Positions 36,901-46,337 of a DNA stretch of 64,000 nt are shown here, piece after piece. Numbering within the stretch: the first letter of the stretch is position 1; every line of letters starts with the position of its first letter. A program made the translations under genes and the position numbers. The DNA is from an uncultured Collinsella sp. (GTDB taxonomy: Bacteria; Actinomycetota; Coriobacteriia; Coriobacteriales; Coriobacteriaceae), in contig CALFDJ010000036.1 of assembly GCA_937950325.1 (NCBI GenBank), positions 1 to 64,000 on the forward strand, read 5' to 3'. The notes under the pieces were generated by a model. That model saw nothing but the letters and a program-made list of their open reading frames with translations, had not been told where the DNA came from and searched no databases.

Positions 36901-37788
36901 CGCCAGATGATGCACTTTGTGGACAAGAACAACCCCGAGAACATCATCGACGCCGCGGTAAAGCGCCAGAAGGATCGCGCGAGCGGCCAGACGTCGTTCT
37001 TCGATATGTTTGGCGACGTTGAGGGCTCGGGCTTTGAGGTGAGCGTACCCGATCCGGATGGCCAGGAGTGGGACCGCCACCTTAAGCTGAGCCAGGAGAA
37101 GGAGGTCCTGGGCATCTACGTCTCGGACCACCCGCTGCGCCCGTTTGAGTATGCACTTAGCAAAGCGCGCGACTTCTCGTTCTCGCAGATCGACACCGGC
37201 TACGAGGTTCAGAATCCTACGGGCGGCACCATCAACCAGGAGATTCCCGAGGGCAAGGCGCTGTGGTGGGCCGGCATGGTTTCGAGCGTGTCCAAGCGCG
37301 TGACCAAAAACGGCGACCCCATGGGCATCGTGCAGCTCGAGGACATGGAAGGCGAGGCCACGGTCGTGGTGTTCCCCAAGATCTACAAGAAGGCCGAGGG
37401 GTATCTGTACGGCGAGGTCGATCCCGAGACCGGCGCGCAGCTGTCCGACGCGTTTGTGCGCATTAAGGGCAAGCTCGAGCGCTCGGACCGCGGCGACCAG
37501 ATCATCGCGCAGGAGATTGTGCCGCTGGAGCTTAGCGAGGAGAAAAACAAGCCCAAGGTCTTTGAGGTCATGGTGCCCAACAGCCGCTTTAGCCAGGGCA
37601 ATATGGCGCGCCTGGCCACGGTGCTCACCACCAACCCGGGCGGCGACCGCGTGGAGATCTTTATTGAGCAAGTCGACGGGCGCGTGCTACGTGCCGAGGT
37701 ACCAGCCAAGGTCAACGCACGCTCGATTCCGCTGCTGGCAGAGGCAAAGGCCATCGTCGGCAACCAAGGCCGCGTGACGGTTATCTAA
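33985..37788 (+). CDS. dnaE: DNA polymerase III alpha subunit
   Basis: This 1267-residue protein is the replicative polymerase. The N-terminal PHP domain begins VHLHNHTVFSMLDGA and has AITDHGYMYG. The catalytic aspartates are D467 and D469 in PDIDMDF and D629 in KMDFLGLRTLT. YGTMVYQEQVM, FNKSHSAGYA and a C-terminal OB-fold region (about 1085-1180) are present. Unusually, the widely conserved RRAMGKKK of the fingers is RIRKPVAKKK here (773-782), followed by about 12 extra residues. TAAAAT at 33940-33945 may be a -10 box. The next gene starts 28 bases downstream. Confidence 0.96.
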   Translation: MAFVHLHNHTVFSMLDGATRIQDMVNRAVELGMPAVAITDHGYMYGVPDLALACDAVNHNTPEYKTWSHDKAFLEKDRRDELVEPDPEANPREHAQYVKDMAMWDERGNIDELKPPLVIKPIFGCEVYFTPDETLARDHKPELYHMILLAKDQEGYVNLMQTVSEAAVQGFYYKPRVTLDNLRRHAKGMICTSACIAGIIPKYIDRGDMEGAIKWAETFRDTFDPGDFYIEIQEHGITTDNGLTDEQMDRTLIDIAKQVGVKVIATNDFHYLRREDAPVQDVIMCIGMNAKVDDPNRMRMTGSEFYMKTEEEMRAMFPYCPEACDNTLEIADKCYVELDWDSIILPRFPLLDPGETHESQFRRECEKGLRQHYGDDWATREIGGVNIKERFEYEYKVICDKGFAAYFLIVAEYVQWAKDNGIGVGPGRGSAAGAIVAYAMNITAFDPLENGLMFERFLSPQRTEMPDIDMDFDDERRLEVVEHVRQLYGPEKVTHVITYSTIKAKQAINDAARVLDYPVYMGQRLSKMVSSDPKVKLKQVLDKQPGKEDLFNPDFAEAYKKDDDARRIIDTALSIEGLTRGEGVHACAVLICRDPVNEHVPTKLDTKGGVEITQYEGHTVADMGLLKMDFLGLRTLTVISKAKANIKKNFGIDIKEEEIPFDDPEIFKLMGSGHTAGVFQVESAGMTATIKNMKPTEYKHVVALIALYRPGPLGAGMVSSYINRMNGKEPAVSYDDRLDDILGETYGTMVYQEQVMLISVEMCGFSKGESDSRIRKPVAKKKIKLLTSTVLHWEDGSDETTYDHWMNGAIKNNYTREVAQKIWDDVLEFASYAFNKSHSAGYAILVMQTAWLKAHYPHEYMAAVLTSYTGKTDKIVHYVSACRHDGIPVLSPDVNESGTEFTATKEGVRFGLAGIRGVGTGVAQAIIAEREAGGPFKTLHDFVERVDSSQANRRVIESLIKAGAFDSTGYPRRQMMHFVDKNNPENIIDAAVKRQKDRASGQTSFFDMFGDVEGSGFEVSVPDPDGQEWDRHLKLSQEKEVLGIYVSDHPLRPFEYALSKARDFSFSQIDTGYEVQNPTGGTINQEIPEGKALWWAGMVSSVSKRVTKNGDPMGIVQLEDMEGEATVVVFPKIYKKAEGYLYGEVDPETGAQLSDAFVRIKGKLERSDRGDQIIAQEIVPLELSEEKNKPKVFEVMVPNSRFSQGNMARLATVLTTNPGGDRVEIFIEQVDGRVLRAEVPAKVNARSIPLLAEAKAIVGNQGRVTVI

Positions 37789-37816
37789 GCTACCCCGGGT
37801 GAGATTGGAGGAAGTG

Positions 37817-40800
37817 ATGGCGCAGGGGACGTTTGTGCAGGCGCTCCGGAAAGAGGCGGCGCTGAGCGGCACCTTTATGAAGGGGCGTTCGCTCATGCTC
37901 AACGGCGCCGTGCTGTCGATCGAGGACAGCGGCTCGCGCTTCTCCAAAAACGTGACGGTTGAGGGCTCGGTGCGCGGCTCGCGCGGCGACCTGTACAAGA
38001 CGCATGTGGAACTCGACATGGACGAGCACGAGGTGATCGACTACGACTGCGATTGCCCCGCTGCCTATCGCTACCCCGGCATGTGCAAGCACGCCATCGC
38101 CACGGCGCTTGCGTATCTGGACGCAAGCGGCGCCGAGCCCGTCGAGGGCCTGCGCACACCGGTTCGCACGTTTACGGCGGCGCCTAAGCAAGCCGCGCGT
38201 CCTGCGTCTGCCGCACCGGCGGTCAACCCTAACTTTCCCTTCCCGGCGCCCGTCCCCACGAGCCCGAGCCTCATGAAGGCGCTCTCCGATCTTTCGGACG
38301 CGCGCATGGATGAGTTGGCGGGCATGCGCCGCAAGCTCGCCGGTACTGTCGACCCCGATGCCCCCAAGGCGGTGTTGGAGCCCTCGCTGGTGCCGTACTA
38401 CAATCCGCTGTTTGCCGACCGCTTTAGCTGGGCGCTCGAGCTTCGCATCCGCTGCGGCTCGGTGTCCTACGTGGTCAAGGACATCGACGGCATGGCCGCC
38501 GCCTACGTGCGCGGCGGCACGTTCTCGTACGGCAAGAAGCTCACATTCCTCCATACGCCCGAGGCCTTTGACGAGGTTTCGGTGCGTCTGCTCGACCTTG
38601 TTGTGGCAACGGTTGTGTATCTGAGCGACATCACAAGCTCGCGTTCGGCGTCGTACGATTTTGCACGCAGCGGTTTTGTCGCCGAGCGCCAGCTGCCGCT
38701 GTCCGAGCATGACATCGTATATGTGCTGGACTTGCTGCGTGGCCGGACCATCTCCTTTGAGCCCGCCTGGTCGCGGGGAACGACGACGCATCGTTCCTAC
38801 GAGGTAGCGGTTGAGTTGTCGCCGGTGGGGGAGGACGAGGCCTCGGCAAAACAACCGCCGCTCCTTGCCGCCAAGATCGCGCCGGCGGCCGGTGGCAGCT
38901 ACGACCTGCGCCTGCCCGCCGATATGTACTGCTTTGCCTCGGGCGACGTTGCCTATCTGGTCGACGCGCACCGCGCGCGCCGCGCCGATGCGGCGTTTGC
39001 CCAGCATGCCGCACCGTTTCTGTCGCGTCTGCTGCCCTGTCGCGCGCCGGTCCATATCGCCGCCGAACAGGTGGGCGAATTCTGCCGCATGGCGCTGCCC
39101 GTGCTACGCGAATACACCGACCTCACCGCTCCCGCCGTGCTCGACACCGTGGCGCCCGAGCCGAGCTTTGCCATGGCAATCGGTGTCGATGATGGGTTTG
39201 TGACCTGCAAGATTACAGTTGCCTACGGCGACTGGTCGGCAGATCTCTTTAGCCTGGGCGCTCCGGGCAGCCTCTTCGAAGAGCAGCGACCGGGCGTGCC
39301 GCCGCGCGACGAGATAGCAGAGTTTCGCGTTATGGACACGGCGGCCCTGTATTTCGACTTTTACGAGGGTGGCCTGGCGTTTGAGGAGCGCGACGACGAG
39401 AGCCTGTTCCACTTGCTGACCGAGGGCCTGTCTGCCCTGTCCGAGCTGGGTGAGGTCATGCTCAGCGACCGCCTGCGCCAGGTCTCGGTTCGCCCTGCGC
39501 CCAAGCTCTCGGTGCGCGCGACCGTCAAGAGCAACCTGCTCGATGTCGAACTGGGCGCGAGCGGTCTTTCGGCGGCAGATCTTGCCATCTATCTCGATTC
39601 ATATAAGCGCCACCAGACGTTTGCGCGTCTCACGTCGGGCGACATCATTCGCCTGGACGAGGGTGCCCGCGCCGCGTTTGGCCTTGCCGAGGATTTGGGG
39701 GTCGATGCTGTCGACCTGCTCGACGGCGTTTCGCTTCCCGCGTCGAGCACCCTGTTCGTCGATAGCATGCTTGCGCGCACACCCGCGCTCGAGGCCGATC
39801 GCGACGCGGCGTTCCGCCGTACCGTCGAGCGCCTGGACACGCTCGGCAAGATGGACTTTACGGTGCCGGCATCGCTCAAGGCAACGATGCGCGGCTACCA
39901 GGTCGACGGCTACCAGTGGCTTGGCTCGCTCGAACACCTGGGCCTTGGCGGCATCTTGGCCGACGATATGGGCCTGGGCAAAACACTGCAGATGATTGCG
40001 CACATTCTGGCGCGCGTGGAGGCGGGGGATACCAAGCCCACGCTCGTGGTATGCCCCGCGTCGCTCGTGTACAACTGGACTGCCGAGTTGGAGCGCTTTG
40101 CGCCCTCGCTTGATGTGTGCGCCATCGTGGGCGCCAAGGCGCAGCGTCGCGTACAGATTGCCGGCGTGGCCGAGCATAACGTGGTTGTAACGTCGTATGA
40201 CCTTATGCGACGCGATATCGACGAGTACGTCGAGCAGGACTTTGCCCGTGTGGTGCTCGATGAGGCACAGTACATTAAAAACCCGCTCACGCAGGTGGCG
40301 CGCGCCGCCAAGCGCCTGCCGGCCGGTGTGCGCTTTGCCCTGACGGGCACGCCCATCGAAAACCGCTTGTCCGAGCTCTGGAGCATCTTCGACTTTTTGA
40401 TGCCGGGCCTGCTTGGCACGCGCGAGTCGTTTGCCAAGCGCTTCGAAAGCCCAGTCGAGCACGCCGAGGGTGACAGCGCCGCTCGTCTGCAGGCGCTCGT
40501 GTCGCCGTTTGTGCTGCGCCGTGTTAAGGAAGACGTGGTGGCCGACCTGCCCGAGAAGATCGAAGACACCGTCATGGCGCAGCTCACCGGCGAGCAGCGC
40601 AAGCTCTACCTGGCCAACCAGGACCGCATCGCCCAGCAGGTGCAGCATCGTGAGGCATCCGAGTTTAAGAAAGACAAGCTCAAGGTGCTCGCCGAGCTCA
40701 CCAAGCTGCGCCAGATCTGCTGCGACCCGCATCTACACTACGAGGACTACAAGGCGGGGAGCGCCAAGCTCGACGCCTGCATGGAGCTCGTGCACGGTGC

Positions 40801-41281
40801 GCTCGACGGCGGGCATCGCATCCTGTTGTTCAGCCAGTTTACGGGCATGCTCGACATCATCGGCAAGCGCCTGGCCAAGGAGGACATTGGCTTTCTTAAG
40901 CTCACGGGCGCTTCGTCCAAGGAGAGCCGCGCCAAGATGGTCGCGCAGTTCCAGGAGGGCGAGGTTCCGGTGTTTCTGATCTCGCTCAAGGCGGGCGGCG
41001 TGGGCCTCAACCTGACGGCGGCCGACGTGGTCATTCACTACGACCCGTGGTGGAACGTGGCCGCGCAGGACCAGGCGACCGACCGCGCGCACCGTATTGG
41101 CCAGCAACATACCGTGACCGTGTACAAGCTCATCGCCAAGGACACGATCGAGGAGCGCATCATGCAGATGCAGGAGTCCAAGCGCGGCCTGGTCAACAGC
41201 GTGCTCGGCGGCGACGGCATCTCCTCGGCGCTGTTTACCCGCGAGGATGTTCTGGCGCTGCTCAGCGGCGACGGGCGCTAG
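37817..41281 (+). CDS. SWIM zinc-finger SNF2-family helicase
   Basis: This 1154-residue protein of the SNF2/RapA-like group remodels protein-DNA or protein-RNA complexes using ATP. An N-terminal SWIM zinc finger is formed by C78, C80, C90 and H92 (CDCP...CKH). A long, poorly conserved middle follows, with a Pro/Ala-rich linker near 120-150. The helicase core has DDMGLGKT (about 716-723), LDEAQYIKN (about 815), LTGTPIENRLSELWSIFDF, FSQFTGMLDII and the final DPWWNVAAQDQATDRAHRIGQ, of which the key residues are QATDRAHRIGQ. ATG 37817 has GGAGG 5 bases ahead. It probably forms a unit with dnaE. Confidence 0.92.
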   Translation: MAQGTFVQALRKEAALSGTFMKGRSLMLNGAVLSIEDSGSRFSKNVTVEGSVRGSRGDLYKTHVELDMDEHEVIDYDCDCPAAYRYPGMCKHAIATALAYLDASGAEPVEGLRTPVRTFTAAPKQAARPASAAPAVNPNFPFPAPVPTSPSLMKALSDLSDARMDELAGMRRKLAGTVDPDAPKAVLEPSLVPYYNPLFADRFSWALELRIRCGSVSYVVKDIDGMAAAYVRGGTFSYGKKLTFLHTPEAFDEVSVRLLDLVVATVVYLSDITSSRSASYDFARSGFVAERQLPLSEHDIVYVLDLLRGRTISFEPAWSRGTTTHRSYEVAVELSPVGEDEASAKQPPLLAAKIAPAAGGSYDLRLPADMYCFASGDVAYLVDAHRARRADAAFAQHAAPFLSRLLPCRAPVHIAAEQVGEFCRMALPVLREYTDLTAPAVLDTVAPEPSFAMAIGVDDGFVTCKITVAYGDWSADLFSLGAPGSLFEEQRPGVPPRDEIAEFRVMDTAALYFDFYEGGLAFEERDDESLFHLLTEGLSALSELGEVMLSDRLRQVSVRPAPKLSVRATVKSNLLDVELGASGLSAADLAIYLDSYKRHQTFARLTSGDIIRLDEGARAAFGLAEDLGVDAVDLLDGVSLPASSTLFVDSMLARTPALEADRDAAFRRTVERLDTLGKMDFTVPASLKATMRGYQVDGYQWLGSLEHLGLGGILADDMGLGKTLQMIAHILARVEAGDTKPTLVVCPASLVYNWTAELERFAPSLDVCAIVGAKAQRRVQIAGVAEHNVVVTSYDLMRRDIDEYVEQDFARVVLDEAQYIKNPLTQVARAAKRLPAGVRFALTGTPIENRLSELWSIFDFLMPGLLGTRESFAKRFESPVEHAEGDSAARLQALVSPFVLRRVKEDVVADLPEKIEDTVMAQLTGEQRKLYLANQDRIAQQVQHREASEFKKDKLKVLAELTKLRQICCDPHLHYEDYKAGSAKLDACMELVHGALDGGHRILLFSQFTGMLDIIGKRLAKEDIGFLKLTGASSKESRAKMVAQFQEGEVPVFLISLKAGGVGLNLTAADVVIHYDPWWNVAAQDQATDRAHRIGQQHTVTVYKLIAKDTIEERIMQMQESKRGLVNSVLGGDGISSALFTREDVLALLSGDGR

Positions 41282-41381
41282 CCTCGCTCGTTATGTGTTC
41301 ATTTGCGATGCCGTGGATGGTTCGCTTGCCTTTGGGCATAAGAACCTCAAGAACATCGGCACATCAGCAAAGGAGAACATC

Positions 41382-41744
41382 ATGGCGAAATTCTTTAAGG
41401 ACCCCGATGGCAAGCTCATTGCCGCCCTGGGCAACGACGTTGCAACCCCTGCCGGCTGCACGGAGCTGACCGCGAACACCGAGGACGCGGCGCACGAGAA
41501 GCACGTGCCCGTCGTCGAGAGCGAGCGCGACGGTCACGTAATCCGTGCGCGCGTGGGCTCGGTCGAGCATCCTATGGTGCCCGAGCACTACATCGAGTGG
41601 ATTGCCCTTGAGGCCGAGGGCCGTCTGGAGGTCCATTACCTCCAGCCCGGCATGAAGCCCGCGACGTTTTTTGCCGGCGGCTCCAAGACCGGTACCGTCT
41701 ATGCCTATTGCAACCTGCACGGGCTGTGGTCCGCGACGTTCTAG
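41382..41744 (+). CDS. superoxide reductase (desulfoferrodoxin/neelaredoxin type)
   Basis: This 120-residue non-haem iron enzyme reduces superoxide to peroxide without making O2, a typical defence of anaerobes. The iron ligands are in HEKHVPV, VEHPMVPEHYIEW and CNLHGLW (His residues plus the axial Cys). The N-terminal rubredoxin-like domain of class I enzymes, with its four cysteines, is absent; only one cysteine (AGC) is there. AAAGGAG precedes ATG 41382 by 6 bases. It lies 100 bases after the helicase gene. Rubredoxin, its usual electron donor, is not in the window. Confidence 0.93.
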   Translation: MAKFFKDPDGKLIAALGNDVATPAGCTELTANTEDAAHEKHVPVVESERDGHVIRARVGSVEHPMVPEHYIEWIALEAEGRLEVHYLQPGMKPATFFAGGSKTGTVYAYCNLHGLWSATF

Positions 41745-41861
41745 GAGCGCGCCCCCGCTCGGGGTATCATAGCTAGCATATGCACATGCGAGCGCCGACT
41801 GCATCATGCGGCCGGCGCTTTTACTACGACAACGATGGTTTACGACGGAAAGGGCTGAGCC

Positions 41862-43847
41862 ATGAAGCTCGCACTTGCACAGATCGATATGCGCCTGGGT
41901 GATATTGAGGGTATCTGCGGTCGCATCGAGGACCAGGCGCGCCTGGCCCATGAGCGCGGTGCGCGCGTGTTGTGCGTGCCGGCTCCGCTCTTTATGGGAG
42001 CCCTGCCCGGCGGCCTGGTGGGCGCTGCCGACTTTGAGCACGACATACTTGCCGGCTTGACCGGCGTCGCCGAGCGTATCCAAGAGCTCGATATGATCTG
42101 CATCGTGCCCGCGGCAGTTTCGTTTGAGGGCCAGCCCCTGCTCGACTACATGATGCTCAAGGACGGCCATGTGGTGCCGGCCCGTTCGAGTATTGCCTTG
42201 CAGCGTGGCGAGAACAACGACACGCGTTGGGCGCCGCCGGTGTTCGACGTGGACGGCGTGCGCATCGCCGTGATTTTTGACTTGGACCGCGAGCTCGAGA
42301 TGTTGCCGACCGGCGTCGACCTCATTGCGTATTTCCAATTCAACGCGTTTGACATGACCGACCGCGAGACTGCCGCCATTGCCGCCGTTCGCAGCGGCGC
42401 CTACCGCAAGATCGCATCCAAGCGCAGCGTGTGGTTTGCCTGCATGGCGCCGGTCGGCGCCTATGACGAGTCGGTGTATACCGGCGGTTCGTTTGTGCTC
42501 GACGACTGCGGTCGCGTGGTGGCCCAGGCGCCGTGTTTTGAGGAGAGCCTCCTGGTTCAGGAGATTCAGCGCGGCGTGATGCTCGATGCCCTGGAAGATC
42601 ACGAACTGCCCGAGTTCCGTTCCGAGGAGTGGCTGTGGCAGGCGCTGGTGCTCGCCGTGCGCGACAACGCCCGAGCCCGCGGTGCGTCGCGTGCTGTGGT
42701 GGCACTCGAGGGTGACTTGCCGTCGTCCCTGCTGGCGGCGCTGGCCGTCGACGCTCTGGGCCCGCGCAATGTGATTGGCCTGGTGCTGGGGCGCAACCGT
42801 ATCTTTACGCCGGCGCAGGAAGAGGCCGAGGCTGCCCGCTGTGCCGCCGTCCGCGCCATCGCCGAGCGTTTGCACATTCGCACCGTCGAGCGCGATGCAC
42901 CGGATGCGGCGCGTGTGCTCGATCGCGACGTGTCGGCGGGCGATTCCGAGCGTCTGCGCTCGCGCACGCTGGGCCTCATGTTGGAGGACACGGCGCTCGA
43001 GCTGGGTGCGATGGCGCTGAGCCCGCTGTCCAAAACCGAGTACGCGCTGGCGGCGCCGGCGCTTTGCGGCGGCTACCAGGGCGACTTTGCGCCCTTTGGC
43101 GATGTGTACCTGTCGACGCTTGAGTTTGTGGCGCGCGTGCGCAACCGCACGTCTGCCGTGGTGCCCCAAGAGCTCGTGACGCTCAACGCGGTGGAAGACT
43201 GCATGGAGCGAGTGTTGGCGCAGGCGCTCTCGACGCTCGATGGTCCGGTCGATATGCTCGACCGCGCGGCACAGCTGCTCGGCGGGCTTGAGCCGGGTGA
43301 GGCCGATGGCGCGCTCGAGGCGCACGTGGACCGCAGCCGACCCTTCGACGACATCCCGATGGCCGCTGGCAAGCCTGAGGCCTGCTCGCTGCTGCTGATG
43401 CTCGTGCGTCAGGGCGAGGCCGCCCGCCGCATGCTGCCGACGGCGCCGATCGTCTCGGCCCGTTCGTTTGCCGAGCGTGCCTGGCCGTATATGCTCGCGT
43501 GGTCCGACCTGGGGCTTAACGGCAAGGAGCGTATGACGGTCGATTCGCTGGCGCGCGCCGAGGTGCGCCGTTTTGCTGACGAGGATACGAGCGAGCGCGT
43601 GCGAAACGAGATGATGGGCGTGCTGGGCGAGCTACTGGGTATTTCGCCCGAGCAGATGGAGGAGCTGCGCTCTGAGGACGGTCAGCGTCGTTTGCATGAG
43701 GGAATGAAAAAGTTCGAGGGCGAGGTTCAGGACGCCATCGATAAGATGATGGGCGGTCAGGGCGGCTCGCAAGGTAGTCCCCAGGGTGGTCCGATGCCGC
43801 ATCCGCCGGTGGATCCGAGGCAGTTCCCCTTTTTCTCGCAGAACTAA
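41862..43847 (+). CDS. degenerate glutamine-dependent NAD synthetase-like protein
   Basis: This 661-residue protein has the two-part layout of glutamine-dependent NAD synthetase: an N-terminal nitrilase-like half (about 1-260) and a C-terminal synthetase-like half. Both active sites look dead. The nitrilase Glu site reads CVPAPLF, the Lys site is lost near 108-120, and the Cys of the CED motif is F139 in VIFDLD. The ATP loop SGGxDSS is replaced by EGDLPSS (283-289). Yet the fold markers persist: LLAALAVDALG, and LSKTEYALAAPALCGGY then GDFAPFGDV, where active enzymes have NKSE and GDFAPIKDV. A Gly/Gln/Pro-rich C-terminal tail follows. Function is unknown; a scaffold or regulatory pseudoenzyme is possible. 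Confidence 0.75.
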   Translation: MKLALAQIDMRLGDIEGICGRIEDQARLAHERGARVLCVPAPLFMGALPGGLVGAADFEHDILAGLTGVAERIQELDMICIVPAAVSFEGQPLLDYMMLKDGHVVPARSSIALQRGENNDTRWAPPVFDVDGVRIAVIFDLDRELEMLPTGVDLIAYFQFNAFDMTDRETAAIAAVRSGAYRKIASKRSVWFACMAPVGAYDESVYTGGSFVLDDCGRVVAQAPCFEESLLVQEIQRGVMLDALEDHELPEFRSEEWLWQALVLAVRDNARARGASRAVVALEGDLPSSLLAALAVDALGPRNVIGLVLGRNRIFTPAQEEAEAARCAAVRAIAERLHIRTVERDAPDAARVLDRDVSAGDSERLRSRTLGLMLEDTALELGAMALSPLSKTEYALAAPALCGGYQGDFAPFGDVYLSTLEFVARVRNRTSAVVPQELVTLNAVEDCMERVLAQALSTLDGPVDMLDRAAQLLGGLEPGEADGALEAHVDRSRPFDDIPMAAGKPEACSLLLMLVRQGEAARRMLPTAPIVSARSFAERAWPYMLAWSDLGLNGKERMTVDSLARAEVRRFADEDTSERVRNEMMGVLGELLGISPEQMEELRSEDGQRRLHEGMKKFEGEVQDAIDKMMGGQGGSQGSPQGGPMPHPPVDPRQFPFFSQN

Positions 43848-43984
43848 CTATGGGATAGGATTCGCTTCCAACCCCGACACTTCAACTGAGCATCTTGGCC
43901 CCGTTGTGTTATTCTAGAACAGACGTTCGTGAATGATGCGCGGGGCCTTGTCTTGCGCTGTGCTTGTGGCGAGGGGAGGTCGGC

Positions 43985-44506
43985 TTGGTTATCTTGGGCA
44001 TTGACCCCGGTTTGGCTCATACGGGTTGGGGGATTATCGAGGAGCGGCGTGGCGAGGTTCGCTGCCGTGCCTACGGTTGCATCGAGACCAGCGCGGGCAG
44101 CCCGCTCGCGGTGCGCCTGTCGCATATCGCCCGTGACCTTAAGGATGTCGTCGAGCGTTATCGGCCCGACACAGCTGCTGTCGAGAGCATCTACTTTGGC
44201 GCCAACGTTCGTTCGGCCATCCCCACGGCGCATGCCCGCGGTGCTGCGCTTGTGGCGCTTTCGGAGTGCGCGCTCGAGATTGGCGAGTACACGCCCATGC
44301 AGATCAAACAGGCTGTGGTGGGCACCGGCGCCGCGGACAAGCGACAGGTCGCCTACATGGTACGCACGCTCACGCAGCTCGACCACGACCCGCATCCCGA
44401 CCATGCCGCCGATGCCCTGGCCTGCGCCATCTGCCACGTAAACCTCAGCCGCACCCGCGCCCTCACCGGTGGCGAGTTCTATCAACAGAGAGGAACCGGA
44501 TACTGA
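43985..44506 (+). CDS. ruvC: Holliday junction resolvase RuvC
   Basis: This 173-residue endonuclease cuts Holliday junctions together with RuvAB. Catalytic residues are D7 in ILGIDPGL, E67 in AAVESIYFG, and H140 and D143 in DHAADALA; histidine at the third position also occurs in Thermus RuvC. KQAVVGTGAADKRQVAYMV is the typical region before it. TTG 43985 was chosen because GAGGGGAGG lies 5 bases upstream and gives the canonical N-terminus. Its stop overlaps the ruvA start by one base, and ruvB overlaps ruvA in the same way. Confidence 0.95.
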   Translation: MVILGIDPGLAHTGWGIIEERRGEVRCRAYGCIETSAGSPLAVRLSHIARDLKDVVERYRPDTAAVESIYFGANVRSAIPTAHARGAALVALSECALEIGEYTPMQIKQAVVGTGAADKRQVAYMVRTLTQLDHDPHPDHAADALACAICHVNLSRTRALTGGEFYQQRGTGY

Positions 44507-45126
44507 TGATTTCCCAGCTCCATGGAACGCTTGTCGAGGCCACGATGAGCTCTGCTGTCGTCGATGTGTCGGGCGTTGGCTTTGAGCTCGGCATCTCGGG
44601 CAGCACTGCGGCCACGTTGCCGACGCCCGGCGGCGAGGTCCGCCTCTATACGCGTATGCAGGTGCGCGAGGACGCCATGACACTTTTCGGTTTTTCCTCC
44701 AAGGATGAGCGCACGATGTTCGATCGGCTCGTGTCCGTCTCGGGCGTTGGCCCGCGCTTGGCGCTCGCCGTGCTTTCCACCTATACCGTGGGGCAGCTGT
44801 ATTCGCTGGTGATGGCCGAGGACGACAAGGGCATGGCCAAGGTACCCGGTGTGGGCAAAAAGACAGCTCAGCGCCTGATCCTGGAACTCAAGAGCACCTT
44901 TGCCAAGGATAAAGGCTTTGTGCCGGTCGACGTGATTCCCGGACAGGTTGCGATGCCCGTGCCCGCTGCCGCTCCCTCGGCGATCGACGATGCCCGTGCG
45001 GCACTCCTTTCCATGGGCTTTAGCCCGCAGGAGACCGATGTTGCCCTGAGCGGGTATGATGGGCAGAATATGCGTGTCGAGGATCTGCTCGGCGCGGCGC
45101 TTAAGCGACTCGGAATGGATGCGTGA
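44506..45126 (+). CDS. ruvA: Holliday junction DNA helicase subunit RuvA
   Basis: This 206-residue junction-binding protein has an N-terminal OB domain that begins [12 protein letters not shown]. Next come two helix-hairpin-helix motifs ([14 protein letters not shown] and [16 protein letters not shown]), then a flexible linker rich in Pro/Ala and a small C-terminal domain (about 155-204) that contacts RuvB. ATG 44506 shares its A with the ruvC stop codon. GAGAGGA lies 11 bases ahead. Confidence 0.95.
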   Translation: MISQLHGTLVEATMSSAVVDVSGVGFELGISGSTAATLPTPGGEVRLYTRMQVREDAMTLFGFSSKDERTMFDRLVSVSGVGPRLALAVLSTYTVGQLYSLVMAEDDKGMAKVPGVGKKTAQRLILELKSTFAKDKGFVPVDVIPGQVAMPVPAAAPSAIDDARAALLSMGFSPQETDVALSGYDGQNMRVEDLLGAALKRLGMDA

Positions 45127-46193
45127 TGTGGGAAGCCGATGACTCTCAGGACTTGTGGGCGACGCCCGGTAACTCGCCGGCGGCATCCATGGCGCACGGC
45201 GAGCGCATGGTGGGCTCGGAGCTGACGGCCGAGGATCTCGATGTCGACCGCACTTTGCGCCCTCAGCGCCTGGACGATTACTGCGGCCAGGAGCACATCA
45301 AGCAGAGCCTGCGCGTGTTGATCGAAGCGGCGCAGAGCCGTGGCGAGACGCTCGACCACGTGATCTTCTCGGGTCCTCCGGGCCTGGGCAAGACCACGCT
45401 GGCCACCGTTATCGCCAACGAGCTGGGCGCTCAGATCAAGACCACGAGTGGCCCTGCCATCGCGCGCACGGGCGACCTGGCGGCCATCCTTACTAACTTG
45501 CAGCCGGGCGATGTGCTGTTTATCGACGAGATCCACCGCCTCAACCGTTCGGTCGAGGAGGTCCTGTACCCCGCGATGGAGGACTTTGCCCTCGATATCG
45601 TGATTGGCAAGGGTCCGGCGGCGCGCTCGATTCGCTTGGATATCCCCAAGTTTACGCTGGTGGCGGCAACGACCCGTTCAGGCATGTTGACCGGCCCGTT
45701 GCGCGACCGCTTTGGCATTTCATATCGCCTGGATTACTACACGATCGAGGAGCTCGCGCAGATTGTGACGCGCTCGGCGACTATCCTGGGCGTGACGATC
45801 GACCATCCCAGTGCACTCGAGATCGGCTCGCGTTCGCGCGGCACGCCACGTCTTGCCAACCGTCTGCTCAAGCGCGTGCGCGATTACGCACAGGTGCGCG
45901 GCAACGGCCCCATCGAGCTCGATATCTGTCGCCAGGCGCTCGAGTTCTTCGAGATCGACGAGCTCGGTCTGGACTGGATGGATATTCGCATTTTGGAGAC
46001 GCTCGCCAAGACGTTCTCCGGTCGCGCCGTGGGACTTACGACCCTTGCCAGCGCGGTGGGCGAGGACCCGGGCACGCTCGAGGATGTCTATGAGCCCTAT
46101 TTGCTGCAGTGCGGATTGATGATTCGTACGCCGCAGGGCCGTCAGGCAACCCTCCGCACCTTTGAGCACCTGGGGATTGAACCTACCGTTTAG
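45126..46193 (+). CDS. ruvB: Holliday junction DNA helicase motor RuvB
   Basis: This 355-residue AAA+ motor drives branch migration on RuvA-bound junctions. Walker A is GPPGLGKT (83-90), Walker B is LFIDEIHRL, and [17 protein letters not shown] contains sensor 1 and the arginine finger region. The C-terminal winged helix (about 275-350) includes [16 protein letters not shown] residues. The start ATG 45126 shares its first base with the ruvA stop; GTG 45123 would add one residue. The first 35 residues form a non-conserved extension. Confidence 0.96.
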   Translation: MWEADDSQDLWATPGNSPAASMAHGERMVGSELTAEDLDVDRTLRPQRLDDYCGQEHIKQSLRVLIEAAQSRGETLDHVIFSGPPGLGKTTLATVIANELGAQIKTTSGPAIARTGDLAAILTNLQPGDVLFIDEIHRLNRSVEEVLYPAMEDFALDIVIGKGPAARSIRLDIPKFTLVAATTRSGMLTGPLRDRFGISYRLDYYTIEELAQIVTRSATILGVTIDHPSALEIGSRSRGTPRLANRLLKRVRDYAQVRGNGPIELDICRQALEFFEIDELGLDWMDIRILETLAKTFSGRAVGLTTLASAVGEDPGTLEDVYEPYLLQCGLMIRTPQGRQATLRTFEHLGIEPTV

Positions 46194-46337
46194 GGCGTTT
46201 TGTTTTGGCGGGCTGTTGGACTATCGCTGGGCATCGGGTAAACATATCGCCGTTCATCGGTTATGGGCGTTTTACTATTGCGCGCCCGTGCTATGCTGAA
46301 TTGGTCTTTTTCTCATTCGGTAACGAAAGGACCGCCC

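Noticed and set aside
41364..43325. A 653-codon minus-strand open frame
   Set aside because: It is the antisense of the superoxide reductase and NAD synthetase-like genes. The plus-strand genes are supported by family matches.
44400..44420. Defective RuvC because of His at the third catalytic position
   Set aside because: Thermus RuvC also uses histidine there, so activity is likely.
46194..46337. Tetrahydrofolate riboswitch upstream of fhs or fchA
   Set aside because: Neither upstream region shows the conserved pseudoknot core of known THF riboswitches.
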